27,900 nucleotides of DNA from a virus, in the IMG/VR virus record IMGVR_UViG_3300008119_000511, positions 1 to 27,900 of that record, one strand, 5' to 3'. Positions within the stretch are counted from its first letter, which is position 1. Each line of letters opens with the position of its first letter. The translations under genes and the position numbers were made by a program. Below the pieces are notes generated by a model. That model had not been told where the DNA came from, did no database searches, and was given only the letters and a program-made list of their open reading frames with translations. Below, piece after piece: positions 14,748 to 21,402 of the stretch.

Positions 14748-14819
14748 AGCGATATAACTCAATGGAAGAGTGCTTGCCTACGAAGCAAGATGTTGTAGGT
14801 TCGAGTCCTGCTATCGCTA
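14748..14819 (+). tRNA. tRNA-Arg (ACG)
   Basis: Acceptor arms AGCGATA (14748-14754) and TATCGCT (14812-14818) are fully paired. The anticodon stem is CTTGC/GCAAG, with loop CTACGAA and anticodon ACG at 14780-14782. The T-arm is GTAGG-TTCGAGT-CCTGC. An ACG anticodon needs conversion of A34 to inosine to read CGT and CGC well; CGT is the main Arg codon in the phage genes here. Confidence 0.93.
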
Positions 14820-14820
14820 C

Positions 14821-14892
14821 GCCACCTTAACTCAGCGGTAGAGTGCCATACTTGTAATATGGAGGTCAACAGTTCAAATCTGTTAGGTGGCT
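14821..14892 (+). tRNA. tRNA-Thr (TGT)
   Basis: Acceptor arms GCCACCT (14821-14827) and AGGTGGC (14885-14891) pair perfectly. The anticodon arm is CCATA/TATGG with loop CTTGTAA and anticodon TGT at 14853-14855. The T-arm is AACAG-TTCAAAT-CTGTT. CCA is not encoded. It reads ACA, a very common Thr codon in the neighbouring genes. Confidence 0.95.
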
Positions 14893-14903
14893 CCGATTAC
14901 GAA

Positions 14904-14912
14904 TGCTATAAT
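14904..14912 (+). promoter_or_regulatory. Extended -10 promoter for the endolysin gene
   Basis: TGC plus TATAAT (14907-14912) is an extended -10 box just after tRNA-Thr, with +1 near 14919. A 12-codon ORF (14922-14960, MSNRRIHLERKY) lies in the leader and spans the ribosome binding site of the next gene. It could act as a leader peptide or be chance. Confidence 0.65.
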
Positions 14913-14961
14913 AGTATTACTATGAGTAATCGTAGAATACATCTTGAAAGGAAGTATTAAT

Positions 14962-15453
14962 ATGCCAGAAGCAATTTATGTAGAGCCATTCCCGAAGAAT
15001 AAGCGTGGAGATGGATTTAAGAACATGGCTTCATACCGAACAAATCCACACCGTGGAGTTGACTGGTCTGTAGCAGGTGGTAGCAAGATTAAGGCTATCA
15101 CAGGAGGAACAGTAATGGAAGTAGGAGAGACAAAGGTGTTGGGTAACTACCTAATTCAGTCAACATATGACGGACACTTTATTCTTTACGCACACTTCCA
15201 GGTTCCATCAACACTAAAGCAGGGTGACAAGGTAGAAGCAGGTAAGACAATCGTTGGTCTAGTTGGAACAACAGGTACCGCATCAACTGGAAATCATTTG
15301 CACGTCACTTACGGTGTTAAGCAGAATCTAATCACTGCTGGTATGCCTGACCTTCGTGACTTGTTTGCAGTTCTTGACGCAGCACCTAAGAAGACTGTTG
15401 CAGCCAAGGTTGTTACAGCAGTAAAGAAAGTCGTTCCTACCAAAAAGGCGTAG
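14962..15453 (+). CDS. M23-family peptidase, probable endolysin
   Basis: A 163-residue LytM/M23 zinc endopeptidase that would cut peptide cross-links in cell-wall murein at lysis. Zinc ligands are visible as H30 and D34 in NPHRGVDW and H114 in NHLHV; H78 in YAHF and H112 complete the active site. The core is followed by a Lys/Val/Ala-rich tail (residues 143-163), which could bind the anionic wall or nucleic acid. I chose ATG 14962 because AAAGGAAG is about nine bases upstream; an in-frame TTG 18 bases earlier overlaps that site. No signal peptide is present, so release would depend on a holin. A tail-associated lysin is a possible alternative. Confidence 0.85.
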   Translation: MPEAIYVEPFPKNKRGDGFKNMASYRTNPHRGVDWSVAGGSKIKAITGGTVMEVGETKVLGNYLIQSTYDGHFILYAHFQVPSTLKQGDKVEAGKTIVGLVGTTGTASTGNHLHVTYGVKQNLITAGMPDLRDLFAVLDAAPKKTVAAKVVTAVKKVVPTKKA

Positions 15454-15470
15454 GCAACAAGAGGAAAAAT

Positions 15471-15647
15471 ATGCCAACATATAATTTTAAATGCCCAGAC
15501 TGTGAAAAAACATCACAAGAGGTGAGAGCCTTTGACGATGCTGATAAAGAATTACTTTGTGATACTTGCAATATAGCGATGCATAAGGTATACTCAGTAG
15601 GAGCAATTAAATTTAATGGTGGAGGGTTTTATTCAAATGACAAATAA
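15471..15647 (+). CDS. FmdB-type zinc-ribbon protein
   Basis: A 58-residue protein with AGAGGAAAAA upstream of ATG 15471. It shows the FmdB/CxxC_CXXC_SSSS plan: YNFKCPDCEKT at the start, then CDTC at about residues 35-38, then a hydrophobic strand and the typical ending with FNGGGFYSND. Four cysteines would hold one zinc. These small proteins occur widely in bacteria and phages, and their role is not established. It overlaps the next gene by 11 bases. Confidence 0.85.
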   Translation: MPTYNFKCPDCEKTSQEVRAFDDADKELLCDTCNIAMHKVYSVGAIKFNGGGFYSNDK

Positions 15648-15882
15648 CCTAATAGAACAAATAGACAAAAAGTGGACATTAGATACATCGCATCGTTGTG
15701 ATGTATGTGGTTCACAGGCTTATGTTCAAACTTTGGGGGTAACAGGGGACTTGCTTTTCTGTGCCCATCACTACGATAAGATAATTCGTAATGAGAAAGC
15801 ACAGGAAGCAATGACCCAGTTTGCTTATCAAATTATTGATGAGCGTGAACATTTGCAGGAAGAACTAATTAGACATGAATAA
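15637..15882 (+). CDS. DUF7455-like zinc-binding protein
   Basis: An 81-residue protein. The start is ATG 15637 with GGAGG (15621-15625) about 11 bases upstream; an in-frame ATG at 15616 would put that site inside the gene. Residues 21-48 contain HRCDVCGSQAYVQTL, then GDLLFCAHHYDKI, a CxxC and CxHH ligand set that matches DUF7455 proteins of Actinobacteria. A helical acidic tail follows. The function is unknown. The similarity to an actinobacterial family supports the host assignment. It overlaps the glycosyltransferase gene by eight bases. Confidence 0.75.
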   Translation: MTNNLIEQIDKKWTLDTSHRCDVCGSQAYVQTLGVTGDLLFCAHHYDKIIRNEKAQEAMTQFAYQIIDEREHLQEELIRHE

Positions 15883-16798
15883 TTTACCTACATTTGAATA
15901 TAACCAAGCAGAGTTTGGTGGAACAGAAACTATGGCAAGAGGTTTTATTAAAAATATTTTGCCAGAGATGACCAACATAAAAAAATATCATTCAATTATT
16001 ATTCCTGGAGCAATTCCAAATGCAAGAGTAATTGGAACTACTGGAGACAGGTATATCTTTTGGCTTCATAATAATGTTAGTCAGTTTGTTCCTTTTGTTG
16101 GAGAAGTTTTAAAAAATAGTGCTGTAAGAAAACATACGGAAAGAATTATTGCTGTATCAGAATATGAGCGTAGAGTTATAGCAGATGAAATAAACATCGA
16201 ACTAGATAGGATTACTGTTATTCCTAATGCTATTATTCCAGTAGTGCCAAATCCAAATAAGTTTAATAATATTAACAAGGTTAAAATTGTTCATGCTTCT
16301 ACTGCAGAACGAGGAATGAGAGTTCTTTTAGATGCAATCCCACTGATAGAAGAAGACTTTGAACTAAATGTTTTTAATGACTTCTATCCAGACTTGCCTC
16401 ATTCATATAACCTAGATGCTGTCAATGACCCAAGGGTAAACTTCTATGGTAAGACACCACGCAAGACTCTGTACAAATTCTTTGCAGATGCACACATTCA
16501 CGCTTACCCATCTACATATCCAGAGACATCCTGCCTGACACAGATGGAAGCCTTGTCTGCTGGATGCTACGCAGTATACACAAACTTGGGGGCATTGCCA
16601 GAAACATCCCTAGGCTATGGAACCATGATTCCAATTGAAGAACTAACGCCAGAACGTTATGCCGAAGAGTTAACTAAGGTTATTAGAATGATTAAACAAG
16701 AAGGATATGACTACACCAATCAGGTTCAGGATATTCATAGTAATTTTACTTGGGAAGTAGCCAAGAAGAATTGGCTTGCTTTTGATGCAACAATCTAG
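15875..16798 (+). CDS. GT-B glycosyltransferase (GT4-like)
   Basis: A 307-residue protein. It has EFGGTETMARG near the N-terminus, the glycine-rich loop of GT-B enzymes, and an RIIAVSEYERR segment typical of GT4. The interdomain region has VIPNAI, and the C-terminal donor site has YPSTYPETSCLTQMEALSAG, the E-x7-E-type nucleotide-sugar pattern, followed by LGALPET. It would transfer a sugar from a nucleotide donor; the acceptor could be a virion protein, phage DNA or a host surface glycan. Compared with bacterial GT4 enzymes it is short, mainly in the N-terminal domain. The gene is AT-rich like its neighbours and overlaps the DUF7455-like gene. Confidence 0.85.
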   Translation: MNNLPTFEYNQAEFGGTETMARGFIKNILPEMTNIKKYHSIIIPGAIPNARVIGTTGDRYIFWLHNNVSQFVPFVGEVLKNSAVRKHTERIIAVSEYERRVIADEINIELDRITVIPNAIIPVVPNPNKFNNINKVKIVHASTAERGMRVLLDAIPLIEEDFELNVFNDFYPDLPHSYNLDAVNDPRVNFYGKTPRKTLYKFFADAHIHAYPSTYPETSCLTQMEALSAGCYAVYTNLGALPETSLGYGTMIPIEELTPERYAEELTKVIRMIKQEGYDYTNQVQDIHSNFTWEVAKKNWLAFDATI

Positions 16799-16804
16799 TA
16801 TAAT
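16776..16804 (+). promoter_or_regulatory. Sigma70-type promoter
   Basis: TTGCTT (16776-16781) and TATAAT (16799-16804) are 17 bases apart. The -10 box starts right after the glycosyltransferase stop codon. Predicted +1 is 16811, leaving a 10-base leader that is itself AGGTGA plus spacer before ATG 16821. Confidence 0.7.
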
Positions 16805-16820
16805 TGTTTTAGGTGATTAA

Positions 16821-17204
16821 ATGGAATATCTTGCTGGCTCTATTCTTACCCTAGTTACAATGGTAATTGTTTCTAGGCTTGTAAAGAAAACCCAAAAAGA
16901 AACCGTTCCTGTAAAGGTTAACTTTAGTCAGTCTCGAAACCACGAACTGCTAAAAGATTATATTTTTACTAAACAAGAAGCATCAAATACCCAGTCTTCA
17001 AACCACTATGGTAAGCAGTGGTCAAAAGTTGTTCTATCTGGAGACATGGCATACTGGATTGAAAACAATGCTGTTTATTCTGCAAAGCATGATGGTGCAG
17101 GAATTGTTATGGAAACAAAGAAAATAGTTGACATGATGGGCATTGATAAGGTAGAATTAGATAAGATGATTCTTATCGTAGATAGACTAACAGAAGGAAA
17201 TTAG
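16821..17204 (+). CDS. Membrane-anchored hypothetical protein
   Basis: A 127-residue protein with one N-terminal hydrophobic helix (about residues 3-19) followed by a Lys-rich stop, so the bulk probably lies in the cytoplasm. The soluble part has SRNHELLKDYIFTKQ, a WSKVVLSGDMAYWIENNAVYSA strand-rich region and a helical end with DKMILIVDRL. I do not recognise a family. The promoter just upstream and AGGTGA site support expression. The next gene starts two bases after the stop. Confidence 0.7.
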   Translation: MEYLAGSILTLVTMVIVSRLVKKTQKETVPVKVNFSQSRNHELLKDYIFTKQEASNTQSSNHYGKQWSKVVLSGDMAYWIENNAVYSAKHDGAGIVMETKKIVDMMGIDKVELDKMILIVDRLTEGN

Positions 17205-17205
17205 A

Positions 17206-17556
17206 ATGATAGTGGCAATACAGGGTAGTAAGAATTTTAATGACTACAACGTATTTCTGAGAGCAATGGGGGTGGCTTTGTCTAGCCTACCCGAAGGCGA
17301 TACAGAGTTCACTATTGCATCCGCAGGACCTTTGCACATCAACCAGATGGGGCTAGAGTTCTCTAATGTTTCTGAGCGTAGCCTAAAGGCTCGTGGAATT
17401 AGAATTAAACTAATTAAAGTTCCACCAATCTGGATTAAGAACAACATCAATAGTATTTCATACTTTGCTTATTTTAGCAAACCAAAAGAAGCGGTGTCCG
17501 AACTTGTTGACTTGGCAGAAGCCAAGGACATACAGGTTGGGGTATACCGCTACTAA
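17206..17556 (+). CDS. Hypothetical protein, possible SLOG/Rossmann-like fold
   Basis: A 116-residue protein with AAGGAA before ATG 17206. It begins with a strand and a GSKNFNDY loop, a helix, then TEFTIASAGPLHINQMGLEF. That order resembles the SLOG (YspA/DprA-like) nucleotide-binding fold, where an N-terminal GSR-type loop and a later GGA loop contact a ligand. Here the second loop reads SAGP, so the match is partial. A strand, KLIKVPP, and a helical C-terminus follow. The role is unknown; a nucleotide-sensing function would be speculative. Confidence 0.6.
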   Translation: MIVAIQGSKNFNDYNVFLRAMGVALSSLPEGDTEFTIASAGPLHINQMGLEFSNVSERSLKARGIRIKLIKVPPIWIKNNINSISYFAYFSKPKEAVSELVDLAEAKDIQVGVYRY

Positions 17557-17569
17557 TAGAAAGGTGATT

Positions 17570-17791
17570 ATGTTAATTAAATCACTAGAGAAAATGGAAA
17601 CAATTGTAGAAAACAATAAGTTTCTATCGTGGGATGGCTGGACAGTTTTAGAACTGAAGAAGTCTGATATGGCTTGGATGAAACCAAATGCCAAGTTCAT
17701 CAACAACGAATGGTATATTGCCAATCGTTTTGATGCCAATGCTGATGGCTGGAATATACCTGCTAGTTTGGTAAAGAAGAATGTCAAATGA
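17570..17791 (+). CDS. Hypothetical protein
   Basis: A 73-residue protein starting at ATG 17570 with AAAGGTGA upstream. It has three tryptophan-containing blocks: FLSWDGWTVLEL, DMAWMKPNAKF and EWYIANRFDANADGWNIP. It would be a small alpha/beta protein; no family is recognised. An open frame extends further upstream through the preceding gene, but the ribosome binding site points to 17570. It overlaps whiB by 11 bases. Confidence 0.7.
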   Translation: MLIKSLEKMETIVENNKFLSWDGWTVLELKKSDMAWMKPNAKFINNEWYIANRFDANADGWNIPASLVKKNVK

Positions 17792-18071
17792 TAAAGACTG
17801 GAAAAGTCAAGCCAAGTGTGCTGGTTGGGATGTTAATTTATTCTTTGATAAGTATGAAGAAGATGTCGAACTAAGAAAAGATATAGATGATTTTTGCTCT
17901 GACTGTCCTGTAATGAGACAATGCTTTGCAGTTGGAGTGTCAACAAAACAGGTTGGAGTTTGGGGTGGCGTTTACCTAGACAAGGGTAAAATATCCAGGG
18001 AATTCAACAGGCATAAAACAAAAGATGATTGGGCTAAAACTTGGTCCGATTTAACAATAGATAAGGAATAA
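17781..18071 (+). CDS. WhiB-family Fe-S transcription regulator
   Basis: A 96-residue protein. The four cysteines of the 4Fe-4S site are C13, C39, C42 and C48, with the CxxCxxxxxC spacing of the family. Residues 59-63 form GVWGG, the turn that follows the cluster in Wbl proteins, and a basic AT-hook-like end is only partly kept. WhiB proteins bind the primary sigma factor and redirect RNA polymerase. The family is confined to Actinobacteria and their phages, so this gene is a strong host marker. It could control late phage transcription or interfere with host WhiB functions. It overlaps the preceding small gene. Confidence 0.93.
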   Translation: MSNDKDWKSQAKCAGWDVNLFFDKYEEDVELRKDIDDFCSDCPVMRQCFAVGVSTKQVGVWGGVYLDKGKISREFNRHKTKDDWAKTWSDLTIDKE

Positions 18072-18074
18072 AAT

Positions 18075-18308
18075 ATGTATACATTAGAGATGGCAACTGC
18101 CTTTAAATCAATCGTACCACCAGAAAACTTTAAGGTAGTCATTCTAGAAAATAATGATTTCTTAACTATTCTGATAGACCCAGAAGATATCGAAGCATTG
18201 TCTGATGAACAGGCAGAACCTGCTGTAAAGTATATCAACGATGTTAAGAAGGCTCTTGAAAATGAAGGTGCTATCGTGTTTGTTGTAAGGGATGTGCTGA
18301 AAGACTGA
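18075..18308 (+). CDS. Hypothetical protein
   Basis: A 77-residue acidic protein with AAGGAA before ATG 18075, three bases after whiB. It has a strand-rich first part (FKVVILENNDFLTILID) and helix (EDIEALSDEQAEPAVKYI) and ends with a strand AIVFVVRDV, so an alpha/beta fold is likely. No motif is recognised. The stop overlaps the next start in TGATG, so the two are probably co-translated. Confidence 0.7.
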   Translation: MYTLEMATAFKSIVPPENFKVVILENNDFLTILIDPEDIEALSDEQAEPAVKYINDVKKALENEGAIVFVVRDVLKD

Positions 18309-18742
18309 TGCAGATATTAGAATCTATAGTTGCAGGAACTCTTGTAACCTTAATTATTTTTTTAGTCTATAGACTGTTCAAGATAAAACAGTTTGCAAAC
18401 ACTCTGTCGGAAGCATATATGCAACAGTTAGCAGATAATTTTCTTCTACAAAAAGAGGTAGAAAGACTTTACCAAGAAGCGGAAAACAAAAAGTTACAAG
18501 AGACAGATGGATTTGTTAAGTTTATCTCACAATCTCGTGACTGGGCTTTTCAGTACATAGAAGAAGTACAAAAAGCACTTGCTGAGTTTGATGATGAGGT
18601 AGCGGCACAATTACAGTGGGCAACCACTTATGGAAGACTTTCTGGTGACACAGTTCACACAAACACAGTAAATATAGTTTCCGAGGCATACAAGAAATTA
18701 AAAGCAGTATTGCCAGAGAATACAGAAACGCCTAATAATTAG
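18308..18742 (+). CDS. Membrane-anchored coiled-coil hypothetical protein
   Basis: A 144-residue protein starting at the ATG of a TGATG junction. One hydrophobic helix (about residues 6-22) is followed by a long charged helical region with KEVERLYQEAENKKLQE and DWAFQYIEEVQKALAEF, likely coiled coil. The C-terminus is short and polar. A type II anchored cytoplasmic protein, for example a spanin-like or membrane scaffold part, could be imagined, but nothing identifies it. It precedes another small membrane gene by 22 bases. Confidence 0.7.
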   Translation: MQILESIVAGTLVTLIIFLVYRLFKIKQFANTLSEAYMQQLADNFLLQKEVERLYQEAENKKLQETDGFVKFISQSRDWAFQYIEEVQKALAEFDDEVAAQLQWATTYGRLSGDTVHTNTVNIVSEAYKKLKAVLPENTETPNN

Positions 18743-18764
18743 GCATTAAACAAGGAGAAATAAA

Positions 18765-19046
18765 ATGGATGCAAAACTAAAGGCACTACTTGCCTCATAT
18801 GGAAGAAGCGTACTTGGTGCGGCTTCTGCACTATATCTAGCAGGTGTAACTGACCCACTAGACCTAGCGTGGTCATTGGTTGCTGCAGTTCTGCCAGTTG
18901 CTCTAAGATACATCAACCCGAAGGACCCTGCTTTTGGCATCGTTCCAAAGGAAGCAGATATCAAGGAAGCACTTGCAAAGGCAACACCAAAGAAGGCACC
19001 AGTTAAGAAGACTGTAACAGTTAAGAAGACCGTTACAAAGAAGTAA
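18765..19046 (+). CDS. Membrane protein with Lys/Thr/Val-rich tail, holin-like
   Basis: A 93-residue protein with AAGGAG before ATG 18765. It opens with LLASYGRSVLGAASALYLAG and continues through a hydrophobic segment to ALRYINPKDPAFG, a pattern I associate with small actinophage membrane proteins sometimes annotated as holins. Residues 70-93 are a Lys/Thr/Val/Pro-rich tail made of near-repeats of KKTVT. The tail resembles the tail of the M23 peptidase at 14962. It is the last gene before an intrinsic terminator, so it ends a transcript. Confidence 0.7.
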   Translation: MDAKLKALLASYGRSVLGAASALYLAGVTDPLDLAWSLVAAVLPVALRYINPKDPAFGIVPKEADIKEALAKATPKKAPVKKTVTVKKTVTKK

Positions 19047-19060
19047 TCTTAACAAGCATT

Positions 19061-19091
19061 AAGGGACAAGTTGCAAGACTTGTCCTTTTTT
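19061..19091 (+). terminator. Intrinsic terminator
   Basis: GGACAAG (19064-19070) and CTTGTCC (19079-19085) form the core stem, extended by three further pairs including a G-U, around an eight-base loop. TTTTTT (19086-19091) follows. It ends the operon closing with the membrane protein gene. Confidence 0.9.
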
Positions 19092-19099
19092 GCTATAAT
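19071..19099 (+). promoter_or_regulatory. Promoter interleaved with the terminator
   Basis: TTGCAA (19071-19076), which lies in the loop of the terminator hairpin, is 17 bases before TATAAT (19094-19099); TGC just upstream makes the -10 extended. Predicted +1 is about 19106. The same bases thus stop one transcript and start the hsp20 transcript. Confidence 0.7.
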
Positions 19100-19104
19100 A
19101 AATA

Positions 19105-19127
19105 TGTACCTGCCAATTGGGGGTACA
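19105..19127 (+). other. Palindrome at the 5' end of the hsp20 leader
   Basis: A 23-base near-palindrome: outer arms TGTACC (19105-19110) and GGTACA (19122-19127), with inner CCAATTGG (19113-19120). It starts at the predicted +1. It could be an operator for a dimeric repressor or a 5' RNA hairpin. The ribosome binding site AAGGAG (about 19144-19149) lies outside it. Confidence 0.65.
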
Positions 19128-19158
19128 AAAATAACTCGCTTAAAAGGAGATGATACAA

Positions 19159-19575
19159 ATGGTAATCTATACAGACCCATTCGCAGCACTTAGTCAGGAA
19201 TTTGATAAGATGCTTGCAACACCAGGAATCAACAGAGTTGGCTCCACATACCCACCATACAACGTAATTCACTCAAAGGAAAAGAACGAATGGTATCTTG
19301 AATTCGCTCTTGCAGGATTTGAGAAGGATGACGTTACAATCACAACAGACAAGAACATTCTAACTGTTGCTGGTGAAACTAAAGAAGACAAAGAACTACC
19401 AGAGGATATCCGTTATGTTTATAAGGGTATTGCTGGTCGTAAGTTCACTCGTTCTTTCACTCTACCAGAATATGCTGAGGTCGCTAAGGCTGAACTGAAG
19501 CACGGTATTCTGACTATTGATTTAGTTATCAATGTTCCAGAGGAAAAGAAGCCTAAGACTATTACTATTAAGTAG
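19159..19575 (+). CDS. hsp20: Hsp20-family small heat shock protein
   Basis: A 138-residue alpha-crystallin protein, an ATP-independent chaperone that holds unfolding proteins. The N-terminal segment carries DPFAALSQEFDKML; the crystallin domain starts with YNVIHSKEKNEWYLEFALAG and continues through LTVAGETK and the strand RKFTRSFTLPE, the conserved core. The C-terminal end has KPKTITIK, an IxI-like motif for oligomer assembly. ATG 19159 is chosen because GGAG (19146-19149) is nine bases upstream; ATG 19150 touches that site. Phage Hsp20 genes are known from aquatic phages and are thought to aid virion protein folding. It has its own promoter. Confidence 0.93.
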   Translation: MVIYTDPFAALSQEFDKMLATPGINRVGSTYPPYNVIHSKEKNEWYLEFALAGFEKDDVTITTDKNILTVAGETKEDKELPEDIRYVYKGIAGRKFTRSFTLPEYAEVAKAELKHGILTIDLVINVPEEKKPKTITIK

Positions 19576-19619
19576 GTCGGAAGTCCTGGGTATGACGGTA
19601 AACTGCCCACTAATAGATA

Positions 19620-19628
19620 TGGTATAAT
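19620..19628 (+). promoter_or_regulatory. Extended -10 promoter, leaderless mRNA
   Basis: TGG plus TATAAT (19623-19628) gives +1 at 19635, exactly the A of the next ATG. No ribosome binding site lies between. Confidence 0.75.
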
Positions 19629-19634
19629 AATCAG

Positions 19635-20762
19635 ATGGAACAATTCTTTTTTAAATCAACTTATGGGGCAAACCCATCATCAACACCAAACCCTAATTAT
19701 CCTAACAGTGGTGTAAAAACACCAGACTCCATGCGTGGAGGAAAGAAAGTAAAACTTCGTAAGCCAAAGTTGCAGGGTGGCAACGGTGGCGATGCTTCTG
19801 GTGCAGTCTCTAGCGGTGGAACATCAATCAGTGCTATGTATAAGCAAGGCGGAGAAATCATGGAGGGTTGCTATGTAATGGGTATGACCACAGAGGGCAT
19901 GGTTCATGGCATGGTAGAGCACATTATGACTGAGGGTGGAGTGTATGGTGTTCCTGGAACAGAGTATGCTATTCAATCAATGCCACCAGAAAATCCAGCA
20001 ATGGCTGTTAGAATTTATGAAGAAGACGAAGACGAACCAGGAACTTGGGAGCCAACTGCATACAGCATTGGCATGATGTACAAGGATGCAATATACCTAG
20101 AGACTTTAGATGGTCACACAATGGATGGAGAGGACGAAGACGAGATGGAATACGAAGGCGTAGAAAAAGCAGAAGGCTACACTCCAACTGCTGGCATGAA
20201 ATCTGCTGCTGCTCGTGCTATCCGTTGGAAAGAAGAGGGTAAAGCCACTGGTGCAGGAACTCCTGTAGGCTGGGGTAGAGCAAGAGACATCGTAGCAGGA
20301 CGCTCAATGTCTCTTAGCGTAGTAAAAAGAATGTATTCATTCTTCTCACGCCACGAGGTAGACAAGAAGGGCAAGGACTTTAATAACACAAGCAATCCAA
20401 GCAACGGAAGAATTATGTGGGACGCTTGGGGCGGTGACGCTGGATACAGTTGGTCTCGTGCTATTGCAACTAGAGAAGCAGATAAAGCATTGTTTGCTGA
20501 TTTTGGTAAAGATTATTCAGAACAGGGACAAATGTCTAAGGCTGGTAGTGTTGGTAGCATGGTTTCCTGGAATTCTTCTGGGGGCACAGCAACAGGAAAG
20601 ATTGTTAGAATTATTAGAAATGGCAAATACAATGTTCCCAACTCAGACTTTACAGTAACAGGAACACCAGAAGACCCAGCCGCAGTCATTAGAGTTTATC
20701 GTGATGGCAAGCCTACAGACACATTGGTTGGTCACAAACTTAAGACTCTTAGAGCCAAGTAG
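19635..20762 (+). CDS. Probable virion protein with phage-specific and TUDOR-like domains
   Basis: A 375-residue protein, probably translated from a leaderless mRNA. The N-terminal 60 residues are Gly/Ser/Lys-rich. Residues 75-125 form a first beta module with VMGMTTEGMVHGMVEHI. An acidic linker (YEEDEDEPG and EDEDEMEYE) follows. Residues 183-285 (SAAARAIRWKEEGK, SLSVVKRMYSFFSRHEVDKK and WDAWGGDAGYSW) match a domain recurring in phage head-associated proteins. The C-terminus has VGSMVSWNSSGGTATGKIVRI, then ending GHKLKTLR, typical of HVA1-TUDOR (DUF2945). The two beta modules look related and may be duplicated. The likely role is structural or maturation-related, but this is inference. Confidence 0.65.
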   Translation: MEQFFFKSTYGANPSSTPNPNYPNSGVKTPDSMRGGKKVKLRKPKLQGGNGGDASGAVSSGGTSISAMYKQGGEIMEGCYVMGMTTEGMVHGMVEHIMTEGGVYGVPGTEYAIQSMPPENPAMAVRIYEEDEDEPGTWEPTAYSIGMMYKDAIYLETLDGHTMDGEDEDEMEYEGVEKAEGYTPTAGMKSAAARAIRWKEEGKATGAGTPVGWGRARDIVAGRSMSLSVVKRMYSFFSRHEVDKKGKDFNNTSNPSNGRIMWDAWGGDAGYSWSRAIATREADKALFADFGKDYSEQGQMSKAGSVGSMVSWNSSGGTATGKIVRIIRNGKYNVPNSDFTVTGTPEDPAAVIRVYRDGKPTDTLVGHKLKTLRAK

Positions 20763-20765
20763 CCC

Positions 20766-20794
20766 TTGACAAACACCGTCACATACGGTAAAAT
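20766..20794 (+). promoter_or_regulatory. Consensus promoter with spacer inverted repeat, leaderless
   Basis: TTGACA (20766-20771) and TAAAAT (20789-20794) are 17 bases apart and +1 falls on 20801, the A of the next ATG. The spacer contains ACCGT (20775-20779) and ACGGT (20785-20789), a five-base inverted repeat that could be an operator. Confidence 0.8.
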
Positions 20795-20800
20795 ATATAT

Positions 20801-21052
20801 ATGAGTAAACCAGATTGGGCTACACGCCTACAAAACACATTTAAACGTAAGTATGATAAGGGCTATGAAGATGGCTATAACAAGGGTTGGGGCGAAGGCT
20901 TTGAGACTGGCAGAAAGAAAGCAATCGCAGAACAGCGTAAAGTAATCATTGCTGCCATTGAGAAAGACCTTAAGAACAATGGTCAACATTACAACCCAGG
21001 AATTATTGCTGGAGTTCATTCCGCTATCAGTATGATTAGAAAGATTAGATAA
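20801..21052 (+). CDS. Small GX3-repeat protein
   Basis: An 83-residue basic protein whose ATG coincides with the predicted +1 of a consensus promoter, so the message is leaderless. Residues 17-40 carry YDKGYEDGYNKGWGEGFETG, a run of glycines every fourth residue with aromatic residues, as in the deca-GX3 motif of Yae1-like proteins. In that family the motif forms a glycine-faced helix for packing. A helical basic part with EQRKVIIAAIEKDLK follows. The function is unknown. A related motif is present in the gene at 26952. The stop overlaps the next start in TAATG. Confidence 0.7.
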   Translation: MSKPDWATRLQNTFKRKYDKGYEDGYNKGWGEGFETGRKKAIAEQRKVIIAAIEKDLKNNGQHYNPGIIAGVHSAISMIRKIR

Positions 21053-21402
21053 TGATTAAGTCAGTTAAGATTGGTCCACAAGTATTTAGTGTTATTCAAC
21101 GTGACCCAGATGAAGACGGTATGCTAAACGATGGTGCCTATGGTTATACCATTGATGGCAAAAACCTGATTGTAATTGCTGCTGGATTAAATCGTAGCAA
21201 GCAACAGATAACACTACTGCACGAAATACTACATGCAGTCCGCATGAGTAATGACGGTATGCCACGTCCAACCAAAGAAGATGACTTTGAATCCTGGGAG
21301 CATTACTTTATTGCGATGTATGAAACTGGATTGTTAGCAGTGCTAAAAGATAATCCAAAACTAAGAGAATGGCTGGTTAATGACCAAACAACAAATAAGT
21401 GA
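21052..21402 (+). CDS. Zinc metallopeptidase-like protein (HExxH)
   Basis: A 116-residue protein. HEILH (H57, E58, H61) within TLLHEILHAVRM is a zincin motif. ESWEHYFIAM at about residues 80-89 supplies a downstream Glu as a third ligand, as in gluzincins and in short ImmA/IrrE-like phage peptidases. The first 50 residues form a small beta sheet with IGPQVFSVIQRD. A role in cleaving a host repressor, or in virion protein maturation, is possible; the substrate cannot be read from the sequence. It overlaps the previous gene in TAATG and the next by 23 bases. Confidence 0.7.
   Translation: MIKSVKIGPQVFSVIQRDPDEDGMLNDGAYGYTIDGKNLIVIAAGLNRSKQQITLLHEILHAVRMSNDGMPRPTKEDDFESWEHYFIAMYETGLLAVLKDNPKLREWLVNDQTTNK

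Noticed and set aside
19576-19620. Possible terminator after hsp20
   Set aside because: Only four bases (TGGG/CCCA) pair and no T-run follows.
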